The notes under the pieces are model-generated. The model did no database searches. It saw nothing but the letters and a program-made list of their open reading frames with translations, and was not told where the DNA came from. The translations under genes were made by a program, and so were the position numbers. A stretch of DNA of 62,156 bases from Corynebacterium lipophiloflavum DSM 44291. Lineage in GTDB: Bacteria > Actinomycetota > Actinomycetes > Mycobacteriales > Mycobacteriaceae. Location: the NCBI RefSeq assembly GCF_000159635.1, contig NZ_GG667200.1:1-62156 (forward strand), written 5' to 3'. Shown here piece by piece: positions 42,008 to 51,485 of this stretch (position 1 is its first letter; every line of letters starts with the position of its first letter).

Positions 42008-43186
42008 CTACTCCGTCCGGCGCGTCAGGGTCGCCAGCGCCACCAGCGCGATGCCGGAGCACGCGATGATGGAAATACCCATCGCCAGCATGGGGTTTGT
42101 CCCCAGCGCGACCAGCGGCGGGATCGCACCGGCCACCACGTACTGGAAGAACCCCATCGCGCCGCTCCCCGCGCCCGCGCCGATGTCGCGCACCGAGTCC
42201 ACGCCCAGCGCCGTGGCGTTGGCCACGATGAACCCGGCCATGAGCGACAGAACCGCCAGCGTGGGGACGACGAGTACCAGCGTCGGGTTGGACAGCGCCT
42301 GGGGGACGAGGAGGGCGCCGGCGAGGGCGTCGATAAGCAACGCGGCGATGAGAGCTCGGCGCGGGTCGGTGCGCGTGACCACGCGCATGTTCATCGCGTT
42401 CGACAGCGGGATCAGCATGGCCATGGAGCCGAAGATCACCGCGAAGGCCGTGGGGGAGACGCCGAGCTGGCGCTGCATCACCAGCGGCGAGCCCGAAATG
42501 TAGGAAAACAGCACGCCGAAGCCCAGGCCCGAGGCCAGCATGTAGCCGACAAACGCGGGGCGGGCCAGGCAGCGCGCGATGCGGGGAAACAGCCCGCGCA
42601 ACGCCCTGGACGAGCGCATCTGCGGCGGCAGGGTTTCCGGCACGACGCGGAAGGCCACGAGCGTTTGCACGGCGTTGAGGACCACTAAGGCCCAGAAAAT
42701 GCCGCGCCACCCCACGGCCGGCAGCAGCACACCACCGATCACTGGCGCGATCGCCGGCACGAAACCGGTAATCGCCATGAGCGCGGAGAACATCCGCGCA
42801 GCTTCGCGGCCGCGCGCGATATCGGGAACCACGGCGCGCGCGACCACCATCATCGAACCGCCGGCGAGGCCCTGGATCACGCGGGCGGCGACGAGCAGCT
42901 CGATAGACGGGGCGATAGCGCACAGCACCGACGCCGCGAAGAAACACACCGAGGCGATCATGATCGGGCGTTTGCGGCCCGTGCTGTCGGATAAGGCTCC
43001 GAATAGCAAATTGCCCACCGCCATACCCAGCATGAAGCCGGTGATGGTCAACTGCGCCATCGCCGGGGTCGTGCCCAGGTCCTCCTGTAGGGTCGGCAAC
43101 CCCGGCAGGTACATGTCGATGCCGAAGGGGCCGACCGCGGACAACAACGCGAGGGCGACGAGAAGGCTACGGCTAATGGAGTTCAC
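42008..43186 (-). CDS. Bcr/CflA-family multidrug MFS exporter
   Basis: A 392-aa DHA1-type drug:H+ antiporter. Family motifs GIDMYLPGLPTLQEDL in TM1, FGALSDSTGRKRPIM in loop 2-3 and RVIQGLAGGSMMVVARAVVPD in TM4-5 (motif C region) are all present. GTG 43186 chosen because upstream residues are not hydrophobic or conserved and overlap the divergent pirin promoter. Resistance substrates (bicyclomycin, chloramphenicol type) are only a family guess. Confidence 0.88.
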   Translation of the reverse strand: MNSISRSLLVALALLSAVGPFGIDMYLPGLPTLQEDLGTTPAMAQLTITGFMLGMAVGNLLFGALSDSTGRKRPIMIASVCFFAASVLCAIAPSIELLVAARVIQGLAGGSMMVVARAVVPDIARGREAARMFSALMAITGFVPAIAPVIGGVLLPAVGWRGIFWALVVLNAVQTLVAFRVVPETLPPQMRSSRALRGLFPRIARCLARPAFVGYMLASGLGFGVLFSYISGSPLVMQRQLGVSPTAFAVIFGSMAMLIPLSNAMNMRVVTRTDPRRALIAALLIDALAGALLVPQALSNPTLVLVVPTLAVLSLMAGFIVANATALGVDSVRDIGAGAGSGAMGFFQYVVAGAIPPLVALGTNPMLAMGISIIACSGIALVALATLTRRTE

Positions 43187-43238
43187 TGATTCATCTCTAC
43201 CCGGATCAAAGCACCCTGGCAAAAGGTAGCCTTGGGCC

Positions 43239-44300
43239 ATGAGCAACCTCGAGACATCGCCATCCGAGTACCAGCTGACAACCGGCGGTGGAGCGGTGCC
43301 GGACGGGCAATGCCCTGGTGTGGACGTGGAAATCATCACCGCCCGCGAGGTGCCCCTCGGCGGACCCCGCGCGCTGACCGTGCGCCGCACGCTGCCGCAG
43401 CGCAAGCGCTCCCTGATCGGCGCGTGGTGCTTCGTGGACCACTACGGCCCCGCCGACGTTGCAACCACCGGCGGCATGGACGTCGCCCCGCACCCGCACA
43501 CCGGTTTGCAGACCGTGTCCTGGCTGTTTTCCGGTGAGATCCAGCACATCGACTCCGGCGGCAACCGCGGGATCGTCCACCCCGCCGAGATCAACCTCAT
43601 GACCTCCGGCTACGGCATCTGTCACTCCGAGACGTCCACGCCCGAAACCACCACGCTTCACGGCGTGCAGCTTTGGCTCGCCCTGCCCGAAACGGCGCGC
43701 AGCACCGCGCCGCGCCAGTTCGAGCACTACGCGCCCAACGCACTTTCGCTTGACGACGCCTCCAGCTCCACAGCACACGTATTCATCGGCAACCTGCTCG
43801 GGCAGAGAAGCCCGATTGAGACGTTTACCCCGCTCGTCGGCGCGCAGTTCCGCCTCGCGCCGGGCGACAGCGTGACCTTCGCCGTCGATCCCGCCTTCGA
43901 GCACGGCGTCCTGGCGGACGTTGACGGCCTGGCTCTGGAGGGCGTAAGCCTGCCGCGCGGTGCGATCGGCTACACCGGAGTCGGCGCCACCGAGCTGAAC
44001 CTGACCAACACCACCGACGCCGAGGCGCTGGCCGTGCTGATCGGCGGCGAGCCATTTACCGAGGACATCCTCATGTGGTGGAACTTCGTCGGCCGCGACC
44101 ACGCCGAAATCGTCGAAGCACGCAACCAGTGGCAGGAGCGCTCCGAGCGCTTCGGGGTTGTAGAGGGCTACGTTGGCCGTGGCGGGCCCGACGCCAACGC
44201 CGACGGGATGGCGTGGCTGCCGGCGCCGGAGCTGCCCAACGCCGAGATCAGGCCGCGGGTCAACCCCGCGCCCGTCGCGCGCGGGGAGGACGAAGACTAG
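43239..44300 (+). CDS. pirin-family cupin protein
   Basis: A 353-aa bicupin. Metal ligands of pirin in the first cupin: PHPHTGLQTVSWLF (two His), a later His-Ser-Glu in GICHSET, with MTSGYGICHSE as the Pirin signature. C-terminal pirin_C domain with LIGGEPFTEDILMWWNFVG. Longer than E. coli YhhW (231 aa) by a C-terminal extension. Pirins bind Fe and may have quercetinase activity or act as redox-sensing partners; role here unknown. Confidence 0.88.
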   Translation: MSNLETSPSEYQLTTGGGAVPDGQCPGVDVEIITAREVPLGGPRALTVRRTLPQRKRSLIGAWCFVDHYGPADVATTGGMDVAPHPHTGLQTVSWLFSGEIQHIDSGGNRGIVHPAEINLMTSGYGICHSETSTPETTTLHGVQLWLALPETARSTAPRQFEHYAPNALSLDDASSSTAHVFIGNLLGQRSPIETFTPLVGAQFRLAPGDSVTFAVDPAFEHGVLADVDGLALEGVSLPRGAIGYTGVGATELNLTNTTDAEALAVLIGGEPFTEDILMWWNFVGRDHAEIVEARNQWQERSERFGVVEGYVGRGGPDANADGMAWLPAPELPNAEIRPRVNPAPVARGEDED

Positions 44301-44377
44301 CTGCACGTGTACACCTCATTGCGCAAGAGCCCTTTGCCGCCGAGCGAGATCCGCCGAGCGCAGTATCCTTAGGAACC

Positions 44378-45682
44378 ATGATCGTCTCGCTGCTGATGAC
44401 TATCGAGGGCTCGCAACCGAAAGTCTCCCGCCTGGTCAACGTGGAGAACTCCATGCACCTCGGCGCACTTTCGCACGTCATCGACGCGGCCTTCGGCTTC
44501 TCCGGCGGCGAGAGCCACATGTACATGTCCACCGGGCCCGGCGCGCGCGAGGTGTTCACAACCCACCCGAGCGAGGGCGAGCGCGCCGAGAACGACATCA
44601 CGGTCGCCGAGATGAAGCCCATGATCTACGTCTACGACCCCTCCGCGAACTGGAACATCCACGTCGAAGTGCTCGGCACCTCGCGGCTCGACGGCCCCAC
44701 GCCGTTGCTTATCGACGCCCTCGGGCCCGACGTCGTCGAAGCCTGCAACGGCCCCACCATGATGAGCAAGTTCCACGCCGAGGCGCGCCGTATCGCCGCT
44801 GGCCTGGACCCCGACATGGAGGTCGCGCCCCTGCTGTTGAGCTTCTTGCCGGTGATGACACCGGATCGGCTCCTGCAGCGCCTCACCCAGGCTGACCCGG
44901 TGACCGTCTCAGAGCGCATCAGCTTCGTCGCCGAAGATCTGATGATCGATTCCGCCAGCTCCATCGGTCAGGATCCGCTCACGCAGCAGCTCGCCACCGA
45001 GTTCGAGGACTTTTTGGAAACGCGCCCCGACTTGATGGAAATCATGTCGATCGACCCCAGCCCGGAACACAATCCGGCACTGATCGCCGCGATGGCGGGA
45101 TTCTTCGAAGACAGGCTCGGAGAGGAACCACTCGTCCCGGAGTACCCGAACCTGTTCAGGGAAACTGTCGAGGCGATCCTCGGCTACTTCGCGGAACCGG
45201 TCAAGCTCACCGCGACGGGTGCTCTGCCATCGCGGGTGGTGCGTGCGGTCGGGCAGGTGCTGGGCTACGACACGCGCTCGCAGCGCCCGCGCGAGACCTC
45301 GCTGCCCCTGTTGGCCACCACCCGTGAAATCCTCACCGAGGCGGGGCTTTTGAAAAACACCCAGGGTCGGGTGCGGCTCGGGGAAAGCGGCGCGCGGCTG
45401 CTTTCCGGCGGCGCGAGCCTCGACGAACTTCACCTTGCCATGAGCCACGGCTTCGAGGAGACCTTCGGCGCCCACGAGTGGAGGGCTGTGGTGAAGTGGA
45501 TCGCCAACGAAAACGGCATCATCGCCTCCGGCCCCCAGCGCGTCCCGGCGGACCTGGCCGGCACGTACGATCTGCTCAGGGCACTGGGTGTGGTGGAGGA
45601 ATCCGTGTACCCGCCCGGGCACTACCTCACCCACGGTGGACACCTGCTCATCCAACGGATGCTAGAGCTGGGTGAGCACTAG
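44378..45682 (+). CDS. pRiA4b ORF-3-like (IS1096 TnpR-type) protein
   Basis: A 434-aa protein whose N-terminal 150 residues match the plasmid pRiA4b ORF-3 family (MIVSLLMTIEGSQPKVSRLV, MHLGALSHVIDAAFGFSG, HMYMSTG, VYDPSANWNIHVEVL). The rest is a mostly helical domain without catalytic signature. Family members occur on plasmids and beside transposons, but no transposase or inverted repeat is visible here. ATG 44378 follows TTAGGAACC. Overlaps the convergent DUF202 gene by 21 bp. Confidence 0.8.
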   Translation: MIVSLLMTIEGSQPKVSRLVNVENSMHLGALSHVIDAAFGFSGGESHMYMSTGPGAREVFTTHPSEGERAENDITVAEMKPMIYVYDPSANWNIHVEVLGTSRLDGPTPLLIDALGPDVVEACNGPTMMSKFHAEARRIAAGLDPDMEVAPLLLSFLPVMTPDRLLQRLTQADPVTVSERISFVAEDLMIDSASSIGQDPLTQQLATEFEDFLETRPDLMEIMSIDPSPEHNPALIAAMAGFFEDRLGEEPLVPEYPNLFRETVEAILGYFAEPVKLTATGALPSRVVRAVGQVLGYDTRSQRPRETSLPLLATTREILTEAGLLKNTQGRVRLGESGARLLSGGASLDELHLAMSHGFEETFGAHEWRAVVKWIANENGIIASGPQRVPADLAGTYDLLRALGVVEESVYPPGHYLTHGGHLLIQRMLELGEH

Positions 45683-45985
45683 CGCGAAACCAATGCCGCC
45701 GAGCACGGTGAGCATGAGCGTCATCAGCGCCACCCCGACAGCGTTGGGGGTGGCGTGCTCCTGTGACAGCTCCTTCGCCTGGCCGCGGTACATCGGCCGG
45801 TTGGCCACGATGAGGACGATGGCGAGAATGGCGAGCAGGACTATCGCAGTGAACACTACATCGGGGTAAGGGCCGGACCAGCGCAGAAGCGTCATGGAGC
45901 ACACCATCATGGCGAGCGCCGTGCGCGTCCAGCTCATCGCGGTGCGCTCGGGCTGCAGCCCGGCGTCGGCTACGGGGATGCTCAC
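45662..45985 (-). CDS. DUF202 membrane protein, small
   Basis: A 107-aa protein starting at GTG 45985 inside the stop of the upstream DUF202 gene (GTGA overlap). DUF202 motif QPERTAMSWTRTALAMM near residues 10-27, followed by three hydrophobic helices. Two adjacent DUF202 genes (YidH and YidG types) are a common bacterial pair, of unknown role, sometimes linked to phosphate or envelope functions. Confidence 0.85.
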   Translation of the reverse strand: MSIPVADAGLQPERTAMSWTRTALAMMVCSMTLLRWSGPYPDVVFTAIVLLAILAIVLIVANRPMYRGQAKELSQEHATPNAVGVALMTLMLTVLGGIGFALVLTQL

Positions 45986-46347
45986 AAAAGCCCCAGGAAA
46001 ACGACGACGGAGGCGATGGCGATACCGATGCCGAGTACGGGGATGATCGCCGGCGCGGGTAGCGGGCGGCCGTGCCGCATCGCGCGCTCGACGCGCACCC
46101 AGCGCAGCGCCGCGCCGACTGAAATCGCAATGCCGAGCAGGATTACAACCGCGGCGGCAAATGTGCGTAGCGACGGTGCGATACCCGGAATGGCGAACGC
46201 TTCGAGCGCGATGCCCGAGGCCAAAAACGCCAGCGCGGTTCGCGTCCACGCGAGGAACGTGCGTTCGTTGGCGAGAGTGAAACGCGGGTCCGGCTCGTCG
46301 CCGTCGGGGAAGACGGCGCGTGTAAACCAGGCGCGTTGCTCGCTCAT
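45982..46347 (-). CDS. DUF202 membrane protein, YidH-like
   Basis: A 121-aa protein: cytosolic N-terminus with DPRFTLANERTFLAWTRTALA, the DUF202 signature, followed by three helices (about 38-60, 67-85, 97-120). Translationally coupled to the second DUF202 gene. The ANERTFLAWTR segment is also that of the VTC-associated Vtc1-like domain. Confidence 0.87.
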   Translation of the reverse strand: MSEQRAWFTRAVFPDGDEPDPRFTLANERTFLAWTRTALAFLASGIALEAFAIPGIAPSLRTFAAAVVILLGIAISVGAALRWVRVERAMRHGRPLPAPAIIPVLGIGIAIASVVVFLGLL

Positions 46348-46402
46348 GCCTCCTAACTGTAGCCCAGCTACGCATTACTGCCACGAAGGTATGGTGGGGT
46401 GC

Positions 46403-47368
46403 ATGGATAAGACTTTGCTTGTTACTGAAACCGGGCCCGAGATCGTGGAAACACGCGATGACTACGCAGGAGAGGGCGATACTCTGATCGATGTGACGCA
46501 CTCGTCGGTCAACTACAAAGACGCGATGGCCCTGGGCGGGATCAAGGGCATTCTGCGCGAACCGAACATGGTGCCCGGCATCGACGCGGTAGGCACCATC
46601 ATCGAATCGCCGACCCTCGCGCCGGGCACGTTAGTTACCGTCAACGGCTGGGGGATCGGCGAGCGTCGTCACGGCGGCTACACCCCGCGACTGCGTATCG
46701 ACGCCTCCAAGGTGACCCGGGTACCAGAGCGTTTCGACGCCCACACTACGGCCGCCCTCGGTACCGCCGGCTACACCGCAGCCCTCTCAGTCGCCGCTTT
46801 CGAGCGCGCCACCGACGGTACCGAGCTCGACGGCCCCGTCCTGGTCACCGGGGCGACCGGTGGCGTCGGCTCCGTCGCCGTGTCGCTGCTCGCCGCGCGG
46901 GGGTACGAGGTCCACGCCATGACGGGACGCGTCGACACGCACGCAGACTACCTCAGCGCGCTCGGCGCGAAGGCAATCGTCGACCGCGGCGAGTACGACG
47001 AGCCCGGCAAACCACTGCAGAAATCGCGCTACGCCGGTGCGATAGACACCGTCGGATCCGCCGTTCTAGCCAACGTGTTGTCTCAGCTCACCTGGGGCGG
47101 GGTGGCCACCGCCTGCGGCATGGCCGCGGGCAACGACCTACCCGCCTCGGTGCTGCCTTTCATCCTGCGCGGCGTGCACCTGGTCGGCATCAACTCGGTG
47201 GACGCGCCAAACGGCCTGCGCGATGAGGCGTGGGACCTTCTCGCGCAGGCCGTCGATGTGGAGCAATTGCTCTCGTACACCTCAACCGTCGACCTTCACG
47301 GCGCGATTGAGGTGGGGGACAAGCTCCTAGCCGGTGAGCACCAGGGGCGAACCGTGGTCACCCTTTAA
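46403..47368 (+). CDS. YhdH/AcuI-type quinone oxidoreductase
   Basis: A 321-aa medium-chain reductase without zinc sites. VTHSSVNYKDAMALGG, MVPGIDAVGTI and the NADPH loop VTGATGGVGSVAVSLLAARG (about 148-167) are the YhdH/AcuI signature; relatives reduce acryloyl-CoA to propionyl-CoA with NADPH. FILRGVHLVGINSVDAP is also typical. Start ATG 46403; monocistronic by spacing. Physiological substrate inferred. Confidence 0.9.
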   Translation: MDKTLLVTETGPEIVETRDDYAGEGDTLIDVTHSSVNYKDAMALGGIKGILREPNMVPGIDAVGTIIESPTLAPGTLVTVNGWGIGERRHGGYTPRLRIDASKVTRVPERFDAHTTAALGTAGYTAALSVAAFERATDGTELDGPVLVTGATGGVGSVAVSLLAARGYEVHAMTGRVDTHADYLSALGAKAIVDRGEYDEPGKPLQKSRYAGAIDTVGSAVLANVLSQLTWGGVATACGMAAGNDLPASVLPFILRGVHLVGINSVDAPNGLRDEAWDLLAQAVDVEQLLSYTSTVDLHGAIEVGDKLLAGEHQGRTVVTL

Positions 47369-47370
47369 CG

Positions 47371-48453
47371 CTAGATCTGGGCCTCGGTGGGAACGGGGCC
47401 GCCGGAGACCTGGCGGTAGGCGTAGGCCAAAGCCAGGTAGTAGGCCGGAACGACGATGAGGGCGCCGAGACCCAAAGTCAACGCCACCGGGATCATGAGC
47501 AGCATGTAGATGATGGTGGCCAGAAGCAGCTGGAGGTAGTTGCGCGCGCCGGCGGAGAAGCCCTCCTTGAACGCGTCACCAAAGCTGCAGGCGTTATCGG
47601 CAGCGTACCAGACCTGGAAGACCAGGAATGGGGTGACAAAGAGCATCAGGAACGCCGTCAGGGCAACGATGCGAAAGAACGCGCCAATGAGCGGCAGAGC
47701 CGCCATCGGATCGCCTTCAAGCTGAGCCGGATCAACCGCGGACAGGGTTGCCATAATGGAACCGCCGAAGATCATCGCGGAGATGACGATGAAAACCAGT
47801 GAGATCAGTGTAGAGATCAAACCGACGAGCAAAGCCATGCCCAGCGTCGACCCGTAGGTGGGGGCCTTCATCCCGTCAAACTTCCAGTGCTTCGACAGGG
47901 TCTGCGCCAAGGCGAAGGAGTACAGGAACGGGGCGAGGAAGAGCATCGCCAGGCCGAAGAGGAACCCGACGAACGGGATGAATGCGCTGGCCAAGGTAGG
48001 AAGAAGTATCAGGAGCAGGGCAATGACAATCCAGGTCTGCCAGTTGGCAAACGTCTGGCGGAAACCGTAGCCCCACGCCTCAAGCGCGTTCATCTTGCCG
48101 GTGCCCTTAATGTGGGTGTAGCCGTTGACAGCCGGGTTGTTGATCGGGTGGGGTTGCGTGCCGTCGCCGTAGGTGCCGTCGACAAGTGTGGTGCCGTTAA
48201 GCTGTGCCGCTCCCTGGTTCACGGAGGCGGCGTTGACGTCGTACGGGTCGTAGCCGGCGGCCTGTTCGCTGCCGTATCCGTTGTAGCCGTAGTTGTGGGA
48301 ACCGGCAACGTTATCCGGGGTGCCGTAAACGGAGGAACCGCCCTGCGCACCCGCAGCGCTGTCGGGGGAGTTGTTGGCGGAGGAGCCAGTGCCGAACTCA
48401 TTGTTGTTGAAGGGATCCTGCGAGGAGGGACCACCGTTGTAAGGAGTGGACAT
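47371..48453 (-). CDS. multi-pass membrane protein with Asn/Gly-rich N-tail
   Basis: A 360-aa protein. Residues 1-120 are disordered and rich in Asn, Gly, Ser, Tyr; then about six hydrophobic helices (from about 145) with KMNALEAWGYGFRQTFANW preceding the first. Similar corynebacterial proteins resemble the DUF975/GlyT-like integral membrane group of unknown role. ATG 48453 chosen over GTG-side start 48477 by its distance from AAAGGCTGG. Convergent with AcuI-like gene, 2 bp apart. Confidence 0.8.
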   Translation of the reverse strand: MSTPYNGGPSSQDPFNNNEFGTGSSANNSPDSAAGAQGGSSVYGTPDNVAGSHNYGYNGYGSEQAAGYDPYDVNAASVNQGAAQLNGTTLVDGTYGDGTQPHPINNPAVNGYTHIKGTGKMNALEAWGYGFRQTFANWQTWIVIALLLILLPTLASAFIPFVGFLFGLAMLFLAPFLYSFALAQTLSKHWKFDGMKAPTYGSTLGMALLVGLISTLISLVFIVISAMIFGGSIMATLSAVDPAQLEGDPMAALPLIGAFFRIVALTAFLMLFVTPFLVFQVWYAADNACSFGDAFKEGFSAGARNYLQLLLATIIYMLLMIPVALTLGLGALIVVPAYYLALAYAYRQVSGGPVPTEAQI

Positions 48454-48657
48454 TACGCCAGCCTTTCGTTGAACCAAGGGGTCATTGAACTGTTATGACC
48501 TTACCAGCGTCCGCGGAAACCGCACCCGCAGAATCCGCCCGAAGGTCTAGTACACGTCACGTACTTTGACGGGGTCAGCGTGGTTTTTCCCCGCCGTGAC
48601 TAGACCGTTGGGACCAGCAGCCGGCGCAGCACGCCACCGGGGCGACGCGAGCGCAAC

Positions 48658-51483
48658 CTACTTCACCACGAGATTGACCATCCGACCCGGCACCACGATC
48701 GTCTTGACAACGTTCTTCCCGGCGACCAGCTGGCTAACGCGGGCGTCGGCAAGCGCGGCGGCCTCGATGGTGTCCTTGTCGGCATCGGTGGGGACATCGA
48801 CACGCGCCTTGACCTTGCCGTTGATCTGGACCGGGATCTCGACGGTGTCGTCGACAAGCAGCGACTCGTCGAACTCGGGGAACGGCTCAAAGGTCAGCGT
48901 GTCCGGGTTGCCCAAGCGCGACCAGAGTTCCTCGGCGACGTGCGGAGCAAGTGGGGAGACCATTTGCACCAGGGGCACGACGGCGTCGCGCGGCACCGGG
49001 CCGGAATAGGTCTTGGTCAGGTAGTTGACGTACTCGATGAGCTTGGCCACCACGGTGTTGTCGCGCAGATTCTCGTAGTCCTCGCGCACGCCGGCGATGG
49101 TGCGGTGCAGGGCCTTGGCATCCTCGTCCGTCAGCTCAGCGTCCTCGACGCGCAGCTCGCCGGTCTCCTCGTTGACCACGAGGCGCCACAGCCGTTGCAG
49201 GAAGCGGTGCGCGCCGACGACATCCTTTGTAGCCCAGGGACGCGAGGTGTCCAGCGGGCCCATGGACATTTCGTAGACGCGGAGGGTGTCGGCGCCGTAG
49301 TCGCGGCCGATCTCATCCGGGGCGACAGCATTCTTCAACGACTTGCCCATCTTGCCGTACTCCTGGGTGACCTCCTGGCCCTTGTAGAAGTACTTCCCGT
49401 CACGCTCGACGACCTCGGCAGCCGGGACGTAGACGCCACGGGAATCCGTGTAGGCGTAGGCCTGGATGTAGCCCTGGTTGTACAGGCGGCGGTACGGCTC
49501 GCGGGAGGTGACAAAGCCCAGGTCAAAGAGCACCTTGTGCCAGAAGCGGGCGTAGAGCAGGTGCAGCACCGCGTGCTCCACGCCGCCGACGTAGAGGTCA
49601 ACGCCGCCCGGGTCATTCTCACCGCGCGGGCCCGTCCAATAACGCTCGTTGTCCAGCGCGCAGAACTCCTCGTCGTTCGTCGGGTCGATGTAGCGCAGCT
49701 GGTACCAGGAAGAGCCGGCCCACTGCGGCATCACGTTGGTGTCGCGGTAGTAGGTCTTCTCACCCTCGCCGAGGTCGAGGGTGACTTCCACCCAGTCAGT
49801 CGCCTTCGCCAGTGGGGGAGCGGGTTCGGAATCAGCGTCGTTGGGGTCGAAGGAAACCGGGTTATAGTCTTCCACCTGCGGCAGCTCCACCGGCAGCATG
49901 TCCTCCGGCAAGGAGTGCGCCTGGCCGTTCTCGTCGTAAACGATGGGGAAAGGCTCGCCCCAGTAACGCTGGCGCGCGAAGAGCCAGTCGCGCAGCTTGT
50001 ACTGGATCTTCTCCTCGCCGTGGCAGTGGGCGACGAGCCAGCTTATCGACGCCTCAATCGCCGCGTCCTTACCCATCCCGTTGACGTCCAGGCCCTCCTC
50101 GTTCGCGGAGTTGATGTGCGGCGCGTCACCCGTGAAGGCCTGGTCGGAAACGTCCGAGTCCAGCACCGGGGTAATTGGCAGGCCGAAGACCTGCGCGAAC
50201 TCGTAGTCGCGCTCGTCGTGCGCAGGCACCGCCATGATCGCGCCCGTGCCGTAGCCGGTGAGCACGTAATCAGCGATGAACACCGGCACCTTCTCGCCGT
50301 TGACCGGGTTGGTGGCGTAGGAACCGAGGAACACGCCCGTCTTTTCCTTGTTCTCCTGGCGCTCCACATCGCTCTTCGCGGCGATCGCCCGCTTGTAGGC
50401 GGCGACGGCCTCGGCGGGGGTGGAGGCCCCGTACGTCCAGGCGGAGTTGGTGTTGTCGGGGTACGAGTCGGCGGTTAAGGCGACGACAAGCTCGTGCTCG
50501 GGCGCGAGCACGACGTAGCTGGCGCCGAACAAGGTATCCGGGCGGGTGGTGAACACAGTGATAGGGCCGGCGGGGGAGGCAAACGACACCTCCGCGCCGC
50601 GGGAGCGGCCGATCCAGTTGCGCTGCATGGACTTGACCTTCTCCGGCCAATCCAGAAGCTCCAGGTCGTCGAGCAGGCGATCCGAGTAGGCGGTGATGCG
50701 CATTATCCACTGGCGCAGGCGCTTGCGGAAGACCGGGAAATTGCCGCGCTCCGAACGCCCATCGGCGGTGACTTCCTCGTTGGCTAGCACCGTGCCCAGG
50801 CCCGGGCACCAGTTGACCATGGAGTCGGAGAGGTAGACGAGGCGGAACTCATCGATCGCGGCATGCTTTTCCGCGGTGGTGAGATCGCGGAAGTTGCGGC
50901 CGTCCTTTGTGGTGCGAGCGCCCGTCATCAAATCGCGCACGAGATCCTCGATCGGACGGGCTTTCTGCTGCTCCTCGTCGAACCAGGCGTTATAAATCTG
51001 CAGAAAGATCCACTGCGTCCAACGGTAAAACTCCGGATCCGTCGTAGCGACGGCGCGGCGGCGGTCATGCCCCAGGCCCAGCGAGTCGAGCTGGCGGGTC
51101 ATGTTCGCGATGTTCGCCTCGGTGGTCGTGCGCGGGTGCGTACCTGTCTGGATCGCGTACTGTTCCGCCGGCAACCCAAAGGCGTCGTAGCCCAGGGTGT
51201 GCAAAACGTTCTTGCCCAGCATGCGGTTGTAACGGGCGAAAACATCCGTGGCGATGTAGCCCAGCGGGTGTCCCACGTGCAGGCCTGCGCCGGAGGGGTA
51301 GGGAAACATGTCCTGGACGTTGAGCTTGTCAGCGGGCAGCTGCTCACCAGTGGCGAGGTCACCCACCGGGTTGGGCGCGTTGAATGTGCCGTTGTCGCGC
51401 CAGTAGCGCTGCCACTTCTGCTCGATCTCATTCGCCAGCCCCGGCGTGTAGCGGAAGGCGGGCCCCTCGGTCGCGTTAGTCAT
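48658..51483 (-). CDS. leuS: leucyl-tRNA synthetase
   Basis: A 941-aa class I synthetase charging tRNA-Leu. HIGH-type motif as [10 protein letters not shown] near residue 50, editing CP1 domain with [20 protein letters not shown] and [18 protein letters not shown]-type KMGKSLKN near 720, and C-terminal anticodon and leucine-specific domains ending [12 protein letters not shown]. Begins 2 bp after the dihydroxyacetone kinase stop on the same strand, an unusual partner. Confidence 0.97.
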   Translation of the reverse strand: MTNATEGPAFRYTPGLANEIEQKWQRYWRDNGTFNAPNPVGDLATGEQLPADKLNVQDMFPYPSGAGLHVGHPLGYIATDVFARYNRMLGKNVLHTLGYDAFGLPAEQYAIQTGTHPRTTTEANIANMTRQLDSLGLGHDRRRAVATTDPEFYRWTQWIFLQIYNAWFDEEQQKARPIEDLVRDLMTGARTTKDGRNFRDLTTAEKHAAIDEFRLVYLSDSMVNWCPGLGTVLANEEVTADGRSERGNFPVFRKRLRQWIMRITAYSDRLLDDLELLDWPEKVKSMQRNWIGRSRGAEVSFASPAGPITVFTTRPDTLFGASYVVLAPEHELVVALTADSYPDNTNSAWTYGASTPAEAVAAYKRAIAAKSDVERQENKEKTGVFLGSYATNPVNGEKVPVFIADYVLTGYGTGAIMAVPAHDERDYEFAQVFGLPITPVLDSDVSDQAFTGDAPHINSANEEGLDVNGMGKDAAIEASISWLVAHCHGEEKIQYKLRDWLFARQRYWGEPFPIVYDENGQAHSLPEDMLPVELPQVEDYNPVSFDPNDADSEPAPPLAKATDWVEVTLDLGEGEKTYYRDTNVMPQWAGSSWYQLRYIDPTNDEEFCALDNERYWTGPRGENDPGGVDLYVGGVEHAVLHLLYARFWHKVLFDLGFVTSREPYRRLYNQGYIQAYAYTDSRGVYVPAAEVVERDGKYFYKGQEVTQEYGKMGKSLKNAVAPDEIGRDYGADTLRVYEMSMGPLDTSRPWATKDVVGAHRFLQRLWRLVVNEETGELRVEDAELTDEDAKALHRTIAGVREDYENLRDNTVVAKLIEYVNYLTKTYSGPVPRDAVVPLVQMVSPLAPHVAEELWSRLGNPDTLTFEPFPEFDESLLVDDTVEIPVQINGKVKARVDVPTDADKDTIEAAALADARVSQLVAGKNVVKTIVVPGRMVNLVVK

Positions 51484-51485
51484 GC

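Noticed and set aside
48940..50478. 512-codon plus-strand frame opposite leuS
   Set aside because: Antisense of leuS third-position bias; no recognisable domain.
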